64,000 nt of DNA from Chloroflexota bacterium (GTDB taxonomy: Bacteria > Chloroflexota > Anaerolineae > UBA4142), in assembly GCA_023380675.1 (NCBI GenBank), contig JAMCRS010000173.1:6197-70196 (forward strand). The letters run 5' to 3'. The translations under genes were made by a program, and so were the position numbers. Shown one piece after another: positions 43,977-53,340 of this stretch (position 1 is the first letter of the stretch; every line of letters starts with the position of its first letter). The notes beneath the pieces are model-generated. The model worked only from the letters and a program-made list of their open reading frames with translations. It was not told where the DNA came from and searched no databases.

Positions 43977-44028
43977 CTTCCCAACTGATTCCCAGCGCAG
44001 TGGCCGCCGCCATTCCCGATTTATGCTC

Positions 44029-44068
44029 GCGCCTCACGCCGTCTCTCTCTGTACACGGCATGAGGCGC
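44029..44068 (+). promoter_or_regulatory. Hairpin before the Fe-ADH ribosome site
   Basis: GCGCCTCACGCCGT and ACGGCATGAGGCGC, 14-bp stem with one G-U (as RNA), 12-nt loop. It ends 4 bp before GCGGAGG, so it may limit or protect translation initiation, or end the SCP2 transcript. Confidence 0.5.
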
Positions 44069-44084
44069 CCGCGCGGAGGTAACG

Positions 44085-45320
44085 ATGTGGTTCTTTAACA
44101 GCCCTGAAGTCGCATTCGGCGAGGACGCGCTCTCGTACCTCGCGCAACTGCGCGGCCGCCGCGCCTTTATCGTGACCGATCCACAGATGGCCCAGTTTGG
44201 GTTCGTGGACCTTGTCCAGCAACAACTTACGAGCGCCAGTATTGAAACGCGAGTCTTTGCCGAGGTTGAACCCGAGCCTTCGCTTGATACGGTGCGGCGC
44301 GGCGCCGAGTGCCTGCGCGAATTCGAGCCCGATTGGATCATCGGGCTCGGGGGCGGCTCCGCGATGGATGCGGCCAAGGCGATGTGGGTTCTGTACGAGC
44401 GGCCGGATTTGTCTCCCGACGGCATCAGCCCTCTCGAATATCTCGGATTGGGCAAAAAGGCCCGGCTCATCACCATTCCCACCACCAGCGGCACCGGGGC
44501 GGAAGTCACCTGGGCGATTGTCCTCACCGATCGCGCGGAAGACCGCAAGCTCGGCCTCGGCTCACGCGAAACCCTCGCCTCGCTCGCCATTGTGGACCCG
44601 ATCTTTGCTTTGAAGATGCCGCCGCGCCTCACCGCGGATACCGGGCTCGACGTATTGACTCATGCCGTCGAGGGCTATTGCTCGAACTGGCATAACGATT
44701 TCGCCGATGGGTTGTGCCTCAAGGCCATCCAGCTCGTTTTTCAGTATCTCCCTCAAGCCTACGCCGACGGCAGCAATATGGAGGCACGCGAAAAGATGCA
44801 CAACGCGGCGGCCATTGCCGGCCTCGGCTTTATTAATTCGATGACGAGCCTGGCTCACGCGATGGGACATTCCTTCGGGGCTGCGTTCCACGTTCCCCAC
44901 GGGCGCGCGGTCAGCCTTTTCCTTCCTTACACGATCGAGTTCTCGGCCAACGGCGGCCATCACCGGTACGGAGAGATCGCTCATTTTGTCGGGGTCGACG
45001 AGCCCCCCGCGCGAGCGCCCCGCCTCGCCCCCTGGCCGGAACAGAACGAGTACGGTCATTTCGAGGGATTGCCCTCCACTCCTGAATCGAGGACGCGGTT
45101 ATTGGTCCGGGCCATCCGCGAACTGGAAACTCGGCTCGAATCGAATACGAATGTGGCTTCTCTTGGTATCTCCCGGAGCGTGTATAATGAGAGCATGAAC
45201 ACCATGCTCGATCATGCAGAGAATGACACCTCTATCGTTCCCAGTCCACGCGCGCCCGATCGGACAGAACTGCAAAAACTCTTCGAATATGCGTACGAGG
45301 GAAAACCGATTGATTTTTAA
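44085..45320 (+). CDS. Iron-containing alcohol dehydrogenase
   Basis: 411-residue group III metal-dependent ADH. GGGSAMDAAK (89-98) binds the dinucleotide; metal ligands are the Asp of LDVLTHAVEGY with its His, and His residues in HAMGHSFGAAFHVPHG. About 40 residues between GVDEPPARAPRL and STPESRTR are an insert-like stretch. It interconverts alcohol and aldehyde with NAD(P)H. GGAGGT precedes the ATG. AOR follows 51 bp later; together they could couple alcohol, aldehyde and acid to NAD(P)H and ferredoxin. Confidence 0.9.
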   Translation: MWFFNSPEVAFGEDALSYLAQLRGRRAFIVTDPQMAQFGFVDLVQQQLTSASIETRVFAEVEPEPSLDTVRRGAECLREFEPDWIIGLGGGSAMDAAKAMWVLYERPDLSPDGISPLEYLGLGKKARLITIPTTSGTGAEVTWAIVLTDRAEDRKLGLGSRETLASLAIVDPIFALKMPPRLTADTGLDVLTHAVEGYCSNWHNDFADGLCLKAIQLVFQYLPQAYADGSNMEAREKMHNAAAIAGLGFINSMTSLAHAMGHSFGAAFHVPHGRAVSLFLPYTIEFSANGGHHRYGEIAHFVGVDEPPARAPRLAPWPEQNEYGHFEGLPSTPESRTRLLVRAIRELETRLESNTNVASLGISRSVYNESMNTMLDHAENDTSIVPSPRAPDRTELQKLFEYAYEGKPIDF

Positions 45321-45371
45321 TAATTGGGGTGCAGTCCCCTGCGCCCCAACGTCGCTTCAAAGAGGAATCCT

Positions 45372-47252
45372 ATGAACGGCTATACGGGCCGGTTGCTCGA
45401 TGTCGATCTCAGCACCGGAAACATCAAGGAGGAACCGCTCAACGCCAAGTACGCCGCGCGGTATATCGGCGGGGCCGGACTGGCCGCGCGGATGCTGTAC
45501 GATGCGATCAACGCCGATACTGATCCGCTCGGCCCGGACAATCCGTTGATCTTCATGACCGGCCCGCTCGACGCGACGGCTGCTCCCAGCGCGGGGCGTT
45601 ACGTGGTCTGCGCTCGTTCGCCGCAGACCGGTCTCTATGGCGAGGCGAACGCGGGCAACTTTTTCGGGCCCGATCTAAAGCTCGCCGGTTATGATGGCAT
45701 CGTCGTGCGCGGGCAAGCGGCTTCTCCGGTCTATTTGCTCATTCGCGACGGTCAGGCCGAGCTGCGTGACGCCAGGCACCTCGCCGGCAAGACCACCTTT
45801 GAGACCGGCGATGCCATCCGGGCCGAGCTGAATGATCAGAAATTCTCCGTCGCGGCGATTGGACCAGCAGGGGAAAACCTTGTCAAATATGCCATCATTC
45901 TCACGACCAACCCGCGCCCCGGCGCGAAAAAGGGGATCGCCGGCCGCTGCGGGATGGGCGCGGTCATGGGGTCCAAGCGCCTCAAGGCAATTGCCGTGCG
46001 CGCCGGGAATACCAAGATCACCCTCCACGACCCGGCGGCATTCCGGGCCGCCGTCCGTCCCGCCGTCGAAATGCTGCCGGACGATATGTCGACCCAGATG
46101 TACCGGTCGGTAGGGACGTCCGGTGGAATGGATTTCCTGGGGATGCTCGGCGATGTGCCGGCGAAATACTGGACACAAGGCGCTTTTGATTTCGCGAGCA
46201 TTAGCGGCAACGTGCTCGCCGAGACGCTCTTGACGGGTCATGGGACATGCCACGCCTGCGTTGTCGCTTGCGGCCGCAAGGTCAAGCAAGCCGCCGGGCA
46301 TGATCTGCCTCATAGTGAGGGCCCCGAATACGAAACGCTCGCGGCGTTCGGCGCACTCTTGCTCGACGACGATCTCGGCATGCTCACCTATATCGGTTCC
46401 CAATGCGACGCGCTCGGGCTGGATTCGATCAGCGCGGGCTCGACGATTGCTTTTTCGACTTTTCTACGCGAGCAGGGACTCGTGCCCGCTTCCGCCTTCG
46501 ACGGGATGGAGCTGCAATGGGGCTCGCCCGAGCAGGCCTTGCAGCTCGTTCAAATGATTGCGCGACGGGAGGGGCTCGGAGATGCCCTCGCCGAAGGATC
46601 CAGAGCTTTTGGCGAACGCTACGGCGTGGAGGGACTCGCGGTGCAGGTGAACGGTCTGGAGCTCGCGATGCACGACCCGCGCGCGACGAGCGGGATGGCG
46701 CTCGTTTACGTGAGCTCGCCGATTGGCGCGAGCCACAATCAGTCCGACTACTTTATGATCGATATCTCCGGTCGCGTGCTCGAAGATCTGGGCATCCATC
46801 CCGTCGATCGCTTCGAGACGGTGGGTAAAGCGGGTCAGGTCGCGCGACATCAGGATTGGCGCGCGCTCAACGCCGCGCTCGTCCAATGCCTCTTCCCGAA
46901 TCCGCCCGTCAAGAATACCATCGAGATGATCGCGGCCGCGACCGGCTACGACATTACCCTCGAGAACGCCCTGAGCTACGGCGAGCGGATGTGGGACCTG
47001 AAACGTGCGCTCAATCTCAAGCTCGGCTATAATGCGCGGGAGAGCGAAAAGCTGCCCGAGCTGCTGCTCAGACCGCTTGCCGAAGGGGGCACCGAAGGAC
47101 ATGTGCCCGAGCTGGAACCGATGCTGCGTGAGTACTACGCCGCCCGCGATTGGGACTGGGAAACCGGCAAGCCCTCCCGCGCCAAGCTGAATGCGCTGGG
47201 GATGGAAGAGATCGCGCAAGACCTTTACAACCCAGGAAATACGCCCGATTGA
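45372..47252 (+). CDS. aor: Aldehyde:ferredoxin oxidoreductase (tungsten AOR family), second copy
   Basis: 626 residues. NGYTGRLLDVDLSTGNI opening, RCGMGAVMGSKRLKAI, CHACVVACGR with the three-Cys cluster motif, and a candidate fourth Cys in ALVQCLFPN. ATG 45372 follows AAAGAGG; an in-frame upstream start at 45324 is less likely. Identity with the AOR at 40939 is limited to family motifs. Residues near the active site differ (SSPIGASHNQSDY here against ANRGGDHMTAY), suggesting different aldehydes. It lies 51 bp after Fe-ADH. Confidence 0.9.
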   Translation: MNGYTGRLLDVDLSTGNIKEEPLNAKYAARYIGGAGLAARMLYDAINADTDPLGPDNPLIFMTGPLDATAAPSAGRYVVCARSPQTGLYGEANAGNFFGPDLKLAGYDGIVVRGQAASPVYLLIRDGQAELRDARHLAGKTTFETGDAIRAELNDQKFSVAAIGPAGENLVKYAIILTTNPRPGAKKGIAGRCGMGAVMGSKRLKAIAVRAGNTKITLHDPAAFRAAVRPAVEMLPDDMSTQMYRSVGTSGGMDFLGMLGDVPAKYWTQGAFDFASISGNVLAETLLTGHGTCHACVVACGRKVKQAAGHDLPHSEGPEYETLAAFGALLLDDDLGMLTYIGSQCDALGLDSISAGSTIAFSTFLREQGLVPASAFDGMELQWGSPEQALQLVQMIARREGLGDALAEGSRAFGERYGVEGLAVQVNGLELAMHDPRATSGMALVYVSSPIGASHNQSDYFMIDISGRVLEDLGIHPVDRFETVGKAGQVARHQDWRALNAALVQCLFPNPPVKNTIEMIAAATGYDITLENALSYGERMWDLKRALNLKLGYNARESEKLPELLLRPLAEGGTEGHVPELEPMLREYYAARDWDWETGKPSRAKLNALGMEEIAQDLYNPGNTPD

Positions 47253-47310
47253 AGAATTAGTAAAAACCGCTCAACCTGTGGTACAATTAACCCGAGCTAG
47301 TTGACATTCG

Positions 47311-48702
47311 ATGAAACTTACCTTCTACGGTGCCGCCCGCGAGGTCACCGGCTCCATGCATCTGGTCGAGGCCGCGGGCGCGCGGATTTTGCTCGACTGC
47401 GGGATCTACCAGGGACACCGGGCCGAGGCTGCGGAGCGCAACGCGCATCTGCCGTTTGACGCCAAGACGGTTGACAGCGCCATCCTCTCTCACGCGCATC
47501 TCGATCATTCGGGCAATCTACCTACATTAGTCAAGTCCGGATTTCAAGGGGATGTCCACTGCACGCCCGCGACCCGCGACTTGGCCAATCTCATTCTGCG
47601 AGACAGTGCCCATATCCAGGAACAGGACGCCGCTTACCTCAATCAGAAGCAATCCCGCCAGGGTCTACCCCCAGTTGAGCCGCTGTATACGACTCAAGAT
47701 GCGGAACAGACTCTCAAGCACCTGGTCGGCCACGCCTACCATCGCAACATTAGCCTCGGCAACGGCCACTGCGCCTACATGTTCGATGCCGGACACATCC
47801 TGGGGTCCGCAATTACGCTCCTCGAATTGCACGAGGGCGACCGGACCGTCCGGCTGGGCTATACAGGAGACCTGGGTCGTACGGGCACGCTGATTTTGCC
47901 CGATCCCGAATCGGTGCGCCAACTCGACTATTTGCTGATCGAGGCGACCTATGGCGATCGGGAGCACCCGTCGATTCAAGAGAGCGAGGATGAACTCGCC
48001 CGTATCGTACGAGAGACGGTCGCTCGCGGCGGCAAGGTGGTCATTCCCGCCTTCGCCGTCGAGCGTACCCAAGAAGTGCTCTATACCCTCCATCTCAAGG
48101 TGGACGCCGGCGAGGTGCCGAAAGTCCCCTCCTTTGTCGATTCTCCGCTCGCGATCGATGCGACCGAGGTCTACCGGATTCACCTGGAGGATTTGCGCCA
48201 GGATGTGCGCCAGCACGTGATGGAGAAGCAAGACCCCTTTGGCTTTGGGCAGTTACACTATACGCGCACGGTGGAGGAATCGAAAGAGATCAATGAAGTC
48301 CGCGGCTCGGCCATCATCATCTCGGCGAATGGGATGGCGGAAGCCGGGCGGATTCTGCACCACATCAAGCATAACATCGAGGACGAACGCAGCACAATCC
48401 TCTTTGTAGGATATCAGGCGGAGAACACGCTCGGTCGTCGGCTTGTCGAAGGCGCCAAACAGGTCAAGATCTTTGGGGACGAATATAATGTGCGGGCCCA
48501 AATCGCTCTGGTGAACGGTTTTAGTGCGCACGCCGACCGCAGCGACTTGCTGGACTGGGTGGAAAGCGCCAAGGAGAATCTGAAAGGCGTTTTTGTCGTC
48601 CACGGTGAAGAGCAAGCGGCTCTGTCATTTGCCGATGCTCTCCGCACCCGCGGCGGATTTACGGTGACGGTGCCGCAGCGGGATCAGACCATTGACCTCT
48701 AA
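47311..48702 (+). CDS. Metallo-beta-lactamase/beta-CASP RNase-like protein
   Basis: 463 residues. MBL motif HAHLDHSG (61-68), later Asp/His in FDAGHILGSA and GDLGR; beta-CASP segment with FAVERTQEVLY, SANGMAEAGRILHH, FVGYQAENTLGRR; C-terminal GFSAHADRSDLL and HGE. Close to the YsH1/CPSF-73-like bacterial group rather than RNase J. Zinc-dependent RNA cleavage is expected. ATG 47311; the next gene begins 13 bp after its stop with AAGGAG overlapping the end. Confidence 0.88.
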   Translation: MKLTFYGAAREVTGSMHLVEAAGARILLDCGIYQGHRAEAAERNAHLPFDAKTVDSAILSHAHLDHSGNLPTLVKSGFQGDVHCTPATRDLANLILRDSAHIQEQDAAYLNQKQSRQGLPPVEPLYTTQDAEQTLKHLVGHAYHRNISLGNGHCAYMFDAGHILGSAITLLELHEGDRTVRLGYTGDLGRTGTLILPDPESVRQLDYLLIEATYGDREHPSIQESEDELARIVRETVARGGKVVIPAFAVERTQEVLYTLHLKVDAGEVPKVPSFVDSPLAIDATEVYRIHLEDLRQDVRQHVMEKQDPFGFGQLHYTRTVEESKEINEVRGSAIIISANGMAEAGRILHHIKHNIEDERSTILFVGYQAENTLGRRLVEGAKQVKIFGDEYNVRAQIALVNGFSAHADRSDLLDWVESAKENLKGVFVVHGEEQAALSFADALRTRGGFTVTVPQRDQTIDL

Positions 48703-48715
48703 GGAGTACTCGACT

Positions 48716-49870
48716 ATGAATTTTGACGAGGCGGAAGCCAAGTTTCGCGAGCTGCAAACCCGCGTGCAGCGAGGCGAACCAATCAGTCGCGCCGAGTACG
48801 AAGATCAGGTATCTCAGCTTGCCGTTCAAGACGAACGCGGCAATCTCTGGGAGATGAGCCCGCGCAATGGGCAATGGATGCGTTTTGACGGAGCCGAGTG
48901 GCTTGCGGATACACCCCCCGGCCGGGAACAGTCTCACGCCGCTCCCACCGGACGTGTATCCATTCCCCCTGCATCTGCGCCCACCCCACCCCCTTCGCCT
49001 CCAGCATCCGCGCCGTCGAGACCGACGAACCCGTACTCAAAGGGTTCTTCGCTGCCGCTTTCAGGCGCACGGCCCATTTCTCCCGCTTCGCCTTCCGGGC
49101 CCACTTCACGGACAACGCCCTCGGGAGCGCGCCTAGTGCCCCCGTCCGGGGTCAGCTCGGTTCCCGGCGGCTCTGGCGGGCCGTCGTCCGCCCAACGACC
49201 TCCCAATGCACCGGAAGACGACTCGATCCAACCTTACGTACGCGTCAACGCCCCGGAGCAGCCCTCTGCGGCGCCTCCCAGCGGGACCGGCGGCACACCT
49301 CCCGGCACACCTATGCCCCCGCGCGTATTGCGTCCCTCTCCTCCCAATGCGGGAGCGCTCGGGGGACCGAACCGCGAGTGGGTGCCCCTCGCGATTGGGG
49401 CGGTGGTGCTCCTCTTTTGCGCTATCTTGCTCTATTTCGGCGGTCGTTTCGCGTTGAGCGCCATGGGAACACCCTCAACGCCGACACGTCCGGCCGTGGC
49501 CGTGATACCGACCAGCACCGTGATGCCCACTGCCGTTCAGCTCCCCACCCAACCGGTGGCCACCGCGGTGTCCACGACCGTAACGGCCAAAGTGAATGAG
49601 AACCGAGTGAATGTACGCACGGGACCGAGTACCAAGGACAAGATCATCACGGTTGTGACACGTGGGACCCAGCTTACGCTCTTGGGAAAGAACGACGCGG
49701 GAGATTGGTATCAAATCATCGCTCCCAAGTCCACGAACAAGGCCTGGGTCTCTGCTCTGACGGTTGACATCGTGAGTGGCGATCCTGCTTCTTTGCCCGT
49801 TGTACCGGCAGGTGGGACGACCGCCGCGCCGACGGCCAAACCCAAGGCGACGGCGACCAAAGCTCCCTGA
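48716..49870 (+). CDS. Single-pass membrane protein with extracellular SH3b domain
   Basis: 384 residues. N-terminal about 75 residues resemble small WW-like modules (RNGQWMRFDGAEWLADTPP). A Pro/Ser/Gly linker runs from about 75 to 225, followed by one transmembrane helix (LAIGAVVLLFCAILLYFGG) and an outside SH3b domain (VNVRTGPSTKDKIITVV, WYQIIAPKSTNKAWVSA), then an Ala/Lys/Thr tail. SH3b domains often bind cell-wall peptides. ATG 48716 has AAGGAG; an in-frame start at 48692 overlaps the previous gene. Function unknown. Confidence 0.75.
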   Translation: MNFDEAEAKFRELQTRVQRGEPISRAEYEDQVSQLAVQDERGNLWEMSPRNGQWMRFDGAEWLADTPPGREQSHAAPTGRVSIPPASAPTPPPSPPASAPSRPTNPYSKGSSLPLSGARPISPASPSGPTSRTTPSGARLVPPSGVSSVPGGSGGPSSAQRPPNAPEDDSIQPYVRVNAPEQPSAAPPSGTGGTPPGTPMPPRVLRPSPPNAGALGGPNREWVPLAIGAVVLLFCAILLYFGGRFALSAMGTPSTPTRPAVAVIPTSTVMPTAVQLPTQPVATAVSTTVTAKVNENRVNVRTGPSTKDKIITVVTRGTQLTLLGKNDAGDWYQIIAPKSTNKAWVSALTVDIVSGDPASLPVVPAGGTTAAPTAKPKATATKAP

Positions 49871-49898
49871 CACAAGGTTGGCTTCAAAAACATTCATG

Positions 49899-49939
49899 AA
49901 AAAAGGCGGAGCCGAGTGCTAACTCGGTTCCGCCTTTTG
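49899..49939 (+). terminator. Terminator after the SH3b gene
   Basis: AAAAAAGGCGGAGCCGAG / CTCGGTTCCGCCTTTT stem, loop TGCTAA. Confidence 0.85.
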
Positions 49940-50049
49940 ATTTCCATCACCGCTCCGCCATTCGCCAGACCGTGTGGACACGTACGCCCACCGTCGCGTG
50001 CTGTTGCTGCTCCTGCGGCTTTCCCTGAATTCCTTCCACCGCTTGTCCT

Positions 50050-50190
50050 CTTTAGCAGAGTGGCCTGCCGTTGCACCGCGTCCATCCCTCGTGTCATTCC
50101 CACAAAGACTGGGACGATGCCGAACGGAGCCACGACGACGAGCGTGGTAAACGACGCGAGACCATACTGGACAAGTGGATCGGGCATCAA
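50050..50190 (-). pseudogene. marC N-terminal fragment
   Basis: MPDPLVQYGLASFTTLVVV followed by APFGIVPVFVGMTRGMD matches the first helix and PFG motif of MarC-family membrane proteins. After about 45 residues the similarity stops and the frame becomes basic and non-membranous. The remaining about 150 codons of marC are missing. It lies in the 481-bp gap 49871-50351. Confidence 0.55.
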
Positions 50191-50298
50191 ATACTACTCA
50201 CACTTGGTGTTACATTTGGCGTCGTACTGCGTTATTGATAACAGAACGGCAGACCCGGTGAGCAAACCTGGAAAGCCGTTGCTTCTCCTCCTTGGGAT

Positions 50299-50337
50299 GG
50301 GCGCCGGAAGGTGCGGGTCGGCGCCCCTCTCTTTTTT
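50299..50337 (+). terminator. Orphan + strand terminator
   Basis: GGGCGCCG / CGGCGCCC stem with 12-nt loop, then CTCTC and six T. No + strand gene precedes it; the 100 bp upstream (50190-50298) could be a small RNA or the remains of a leader. Confidence 0.6.
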
Positions 50338-50351
50338 GCCAAGCGTCGCCT

Positions 50352-50996
50352 CTAGTCCATAGACACAAGCCCCAGCTTCATGGCCAAGCGGACCAGCCCG
50401 GCCCGATCGTGCACCTGCAATTTCGTCATGATACTCGCCCGGTGTTTCTCCACCGTCTTGGTGCTGAGACTCAATAGCGCGGCAATCTCGTGGTTCTTTT
50501 TCCCCTCGGCGGCGAGCTTCAAGACTTCTTTTTCCCTCGTCGTTAACGAGTCGGCGAGCCGCGTCACTTCCTGCTCAGAACCCTGAGAATCTGTCAGCGC
50601 CGCTTCCGAGATCTGAGGAGAGAGAAAAGTCTCGCCCCGCTGGGCCGCACGAATAGCCAGGAGGAGTTCTTCGGTGACGGCGTGTTTGAGAAGGTAACCC
50701 CTTGCTCCACTCCGAAGCGCCTCGCGGACCCATTCGACGTTCGAATACATGGAAAGGATCACGACTTGAGAGGGAAGATGGAGCGAACGAATCCGCTCCG
50801 TCGCCAGGCTCCCATTGAGCCGCGGCATCGCCAGGTCCATCAGAATCACATCGGGCTTGAGACGAACTGCCAGTTCTACCGCTTCCTGGCCGTCGCAGGC
50901 CTCACCGACAATCTCGATGTCACTGGCGCGCTCCAACAGGGCACGAATGCCCTGCCGCACCAGATGGTGATCTTCCGCAACGAGCACACGAATCAT
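50352..50996 (-). CDS. NarL/FixJ-type response regulator
   Basis: 214 residues. Receiver domain with the acidic pair (VAEDHH), phosphoacceptor Asp in VILMDLAMPRL, Thr/Ser in VILSMYS and Lys in YLLKHA. The C-terminal LuxR HTH is LTTREKEVLKLAAEGKKNHE to KTVEKHRASIMTKLQV. It should be phosphorylated by a histidine kinase; none is in the window. A receiver fragment at 52913-53029 is its nearest relative here. Confidence 0.92.
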   Translation of the reverse strand: MIRVLVAEDHHLVRQGIRALLERASDIEIVGEACDGQEAVELAVRLKPDVILMDLAMPRLNGSLATERIRSLHLPSQVVILSMYSNVEWVREALRSGARGYLLKHAVTEELLLAIRAAQRGETFLSPQISEAALTDSQGSEQEVTRLADSLTTREKEVLKLAAEGKKNHEIAALLSLSTKTVEKHRASIMTKLQVHDRAGLVRLAMKLGLVSMD

Positions 50997-51345
50997 AGCG
51001 CTCTTCTATACCTCGGCGTCGAGTATAGCATGGTGTTCCTGGAGCGTCAATTTCATGGTAAAGCAAGGGTGTTCCTTCCGCCGCAGCCTTGCATTTCCGT
51101 CACACTCGGAACGCGGCTGCGTTGCTAAATAAGACAGCCGAACGGATCGACAAGCAGAGTTGAAAGCATCTCGGATTGCGAGAACCTGCGACCTCGTCGT
51201 GGAGGTGATGGATGCAGTGCCGAAGGTTGCCGTGTTCCCTACGCTTGCTGATTGCGCAAGTACGATTTCGCCCTGCTGAGAAAAGGGGACCTGCTTCCGT
51301 TATATAAGAAGAGGCACATCCCTTTTTCATCCGGAGGTGCATCGT
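50997..51345. other. Intergenic region, no gene recognised
   Basis: 349 bp between the divergent response regulator and glycosyltransferase. It presumably contains both promoters; no box pair was convincing. Confidence 0.4.
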
Positions 51346-52407
51346 TTGAGAATCGCACAAGTAGCACCGCTTCACGAAAGCGTCCCTCCTAAACTTTATG
51401 GAGGCACCGAGCGGGTCGTCTCCTGGCTGACCGAAGAACTCGTGCGGGAAGGTCACGCTGTGACTCTATTCGCCAGCGGTGATTCCACAACCCGAGCGCG
51501 TCTGGTGCCCATCACCCCGCGTTCCCTTCGCTTGGACAAGCGTGTCCGCAAAGAAATGCCCCACCTGATGGTGGAGCTGGAACGCGTGATTCAGATGGCC
51601 TCCGAATTCGACTTGATCCATTGGCATGTGGACTATTGGAGTTTTCCGCTCATACGCCGGCTGACCACGCCCAGCGTCGTCACGCTGCACGGCCGGCTCG
51701 ATCTCCAGGACCTCAGCCCCTTGTACCGCGAATATCGCGACATGCCTGTCGTCTCGATCTCGAATGCGCAGCGCGAACCCATCCCCTGGGCCAACTGGCA
51801 GGGAACCGTGTACCACGGCATGCCGCGAGATCTTTTTGCTTTTCGCGCACAGCCGGGCAGCTACCTCGCCTTCCTCGGGCGCATATCGCCTGAGAAAGGG
51901 CTCCCACAAGCCATCGAGATCGCGCGGCGGACGGGCATGCCGCTCAAAATTGCCGCCAAGATCGACAAAGAGGACAAGGAGTACTATGAGGAACAAATCA
52001 AGCCGCTCCTCAATTCTCCGCTCGTCAATTTCGTCGGCGAGATCTCGCAGAGGGAAAAGAACGAATTCCTCGGGAATGCCTATGCCGTCCTCTTTCCCAT
52101 CCAGTGGCGCGAGCCGTTTGGACTGGTGATGATCGAGTCGATGGCATGTGGAACGCCCGTTATTGCTTTCCCGGGAGGCTCTGTGGGCGAAATTATGGAG
52201 GATGGCAAAACCGGCTTCGTCGTGAAGGGTGTGGACGAGGCGGTCTCCGGCTTTGCTCGCATTTCAGAGGTTAATCGACGAGGATGCCGCCGGGTTTTTG
52301 AAAAGCGCTTTACGGCGACACGGATGGCGCACGATTACCTGGCGATTTACGACAAGGTGATCGAGAACAAACAGGCAGCCCTGGAGTTGGCGAAGACTTT
52401 AGCCTAG
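51346..52407 (+). CDS. Family 4 glycosyltransferase
   Basis: 353-residue GT-B protein. RIAQVAPLHESVPPKLYGG with ERVVSWLTEELV is the N-terminal donor-site form; FLGRISPEKGLPQAI, REPFGLVMIESMACGTPVIA (E-x7-E region) and EIMEDGKTGFVV are the GT4 C-terminal motifs. It transfers a sugar from a nucleotide sugar, perhaps to a glycan or compatible solute. TTG 51346 is used: GGAGG lies 8 nt before and relatives begin at MRIAQVAP; an in-frame GTG at 51337 is too close to the ribosome site. Confidence 0.88.
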   Translation: MRIAQVAPLHESVPPKLYGGTERVVSWLTEELVREGHAVTLFASGDSTTRARLVPITPRSLRLDKRVRKEMPHLMVELERVIQMASEFDLIHWHVDYWSFPLIRRLTTPSVVTLHGRLDLQDLSPLYREYRDMPVVSISNAQREPIPWANWQGTVYHGMPRDLFAFRAQPGSYLAFLGRISPEKGLPQAIEIARRTGMPLKIAAKIDKEDKEYYEEQIKPLLNSPLVNFVGEISQREKNEFLGNAYAVLFPIQWREPFGLVMIESMACGTPVIAFPGGSVGEIMEDGKTGFVVKGVDEAVSGFARISEVNRRGCRRVFEKRFTATRMAHDYLAIYDKVIENKQAALELAKTLA

Positions 52408-52592
52408 GCCGCCTTCGGCGGGAACATTTCCTTTCCCAGGTTTCACGGCTCCCATTTCACCTCCGTTCCCACCGTCTCTAGCTCTACTGTTACGGGGCCG
52501 CACGACGGGGCGCGCGGGCCTTTTGGACTTGGCTTTACCTCTCCCCTTGCCGCCGTACACCGGCGCCGGGCGGCCCGATTGAGATTTCTCGC

Positions 52593-52823
52593 TCAACCGC
52601 CCTCCGGTTGCTCCGGGCGAATGGGGAGCGCGTCGCCGTGACCCTCGGCCATGACGCGCTCGAAAACCGGCGCGATGGCCCGGCACACTCGGGTGATCGC
52701 CTTTTCTAGTTCTTCTCTCTCCTTTGGGGTCGCCGCTTCTTCGATCGCCTTGGCCCACTGGTAGGCCATCCAGACCTGACCCCCTCTTTCGGTGCCTCCA
52801 ATCCAGAGCAGTTCAACCTGCAT
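52593..52823 (-). CDS. Small hypothetical protein
   Basis: 76 residues, not recognised. It begins MQVELLWIGGTERGGQVW and is predicted mainly helical and charged (AIEEAATPKEREELEKAI). AAGGAGAGG lies about 12 nt before the ATG. Codon use is GC-rich like its neighbours, but the length gives little power, so it may be spurious. The remaining space to the glycosyltransferase (52408-52592) has only a short GCCGCC/GGCGG hairpin. Confidence 0.4.
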   Translation of the reverse strand: MQVELLWIGGTERGGQVWMAYQWAKAIEEAATPKEREELEKAITRVCRAIAPVFERVMAEGHGDALPIRPEQPEGG

Positions 52824-52912
52824 TTTGCCCCGTCCTCTCCTTAAGCATTGTTCGTTTCTGCCCCATTGCCGGAAGGAGGGCTGGAGATGCTGTGGCTGAA
52901 ATAGGTTTGGCC

Positions 52913-53029
52913 GACCAACTCAACATCCGGAGATGTCTCACGCGTCAGGTCGACCGCCGTTTGCCCGTCCTGCGCCTCACCAATCAACTCGATTTCCCTC
53001 GTTCGCGCCAACAACGCCACCACTCCCTC
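52913..53029 (-). pseudogene. Response-regulator receiver fragment
   Basis: VALLARTREIELIGEAQDGQ followed by TAVDLTRETSPDVELV aligns with residues about 18-55 of the receiver domain at 50352-50996. It then ends without the phosphoacceptor Asp. No HTH follows. It lies in the 517-bp gap 52824-53340, which otherwise shows nothing recognisable. Confidence 0.55.
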
Positions 53030-53340
53030 CTGTACTCAATAATGACCCTCTTGATTATAACAGAGGCGCGCGTATTGGCTATGGGGCATTTTTCCACCTT
53101 CTGCACAGTGGTCAAGCGCCGAGCAGGTTGGCCGATCGCGCGTCTCGATTTAGAATACCAGGCAAGAGGTCAAGGGGGACGAGGCACGATCCGGAATCGG
53201 CAGGCCTGGCAGAGCTGGGAAGCGGATTTCCAGGCGAGAGAGAAACCGATACTTGGCGGTCAAGCTGTTCTCCTCTACGGCAAACCTCGCCTCGCCCGAG
53301 ACATTGGAGATGAGCCAGCAGTTGGGGTGGCACGTCTTGA

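Noticed and set aside
50190..50298. Cyclic di-GMP (GEMM) riboswitch, because of CAAACC...GAAA
   Set aside because: The rest of the conserved core (GACGCAAAGCC and receptor pairing) is missing.
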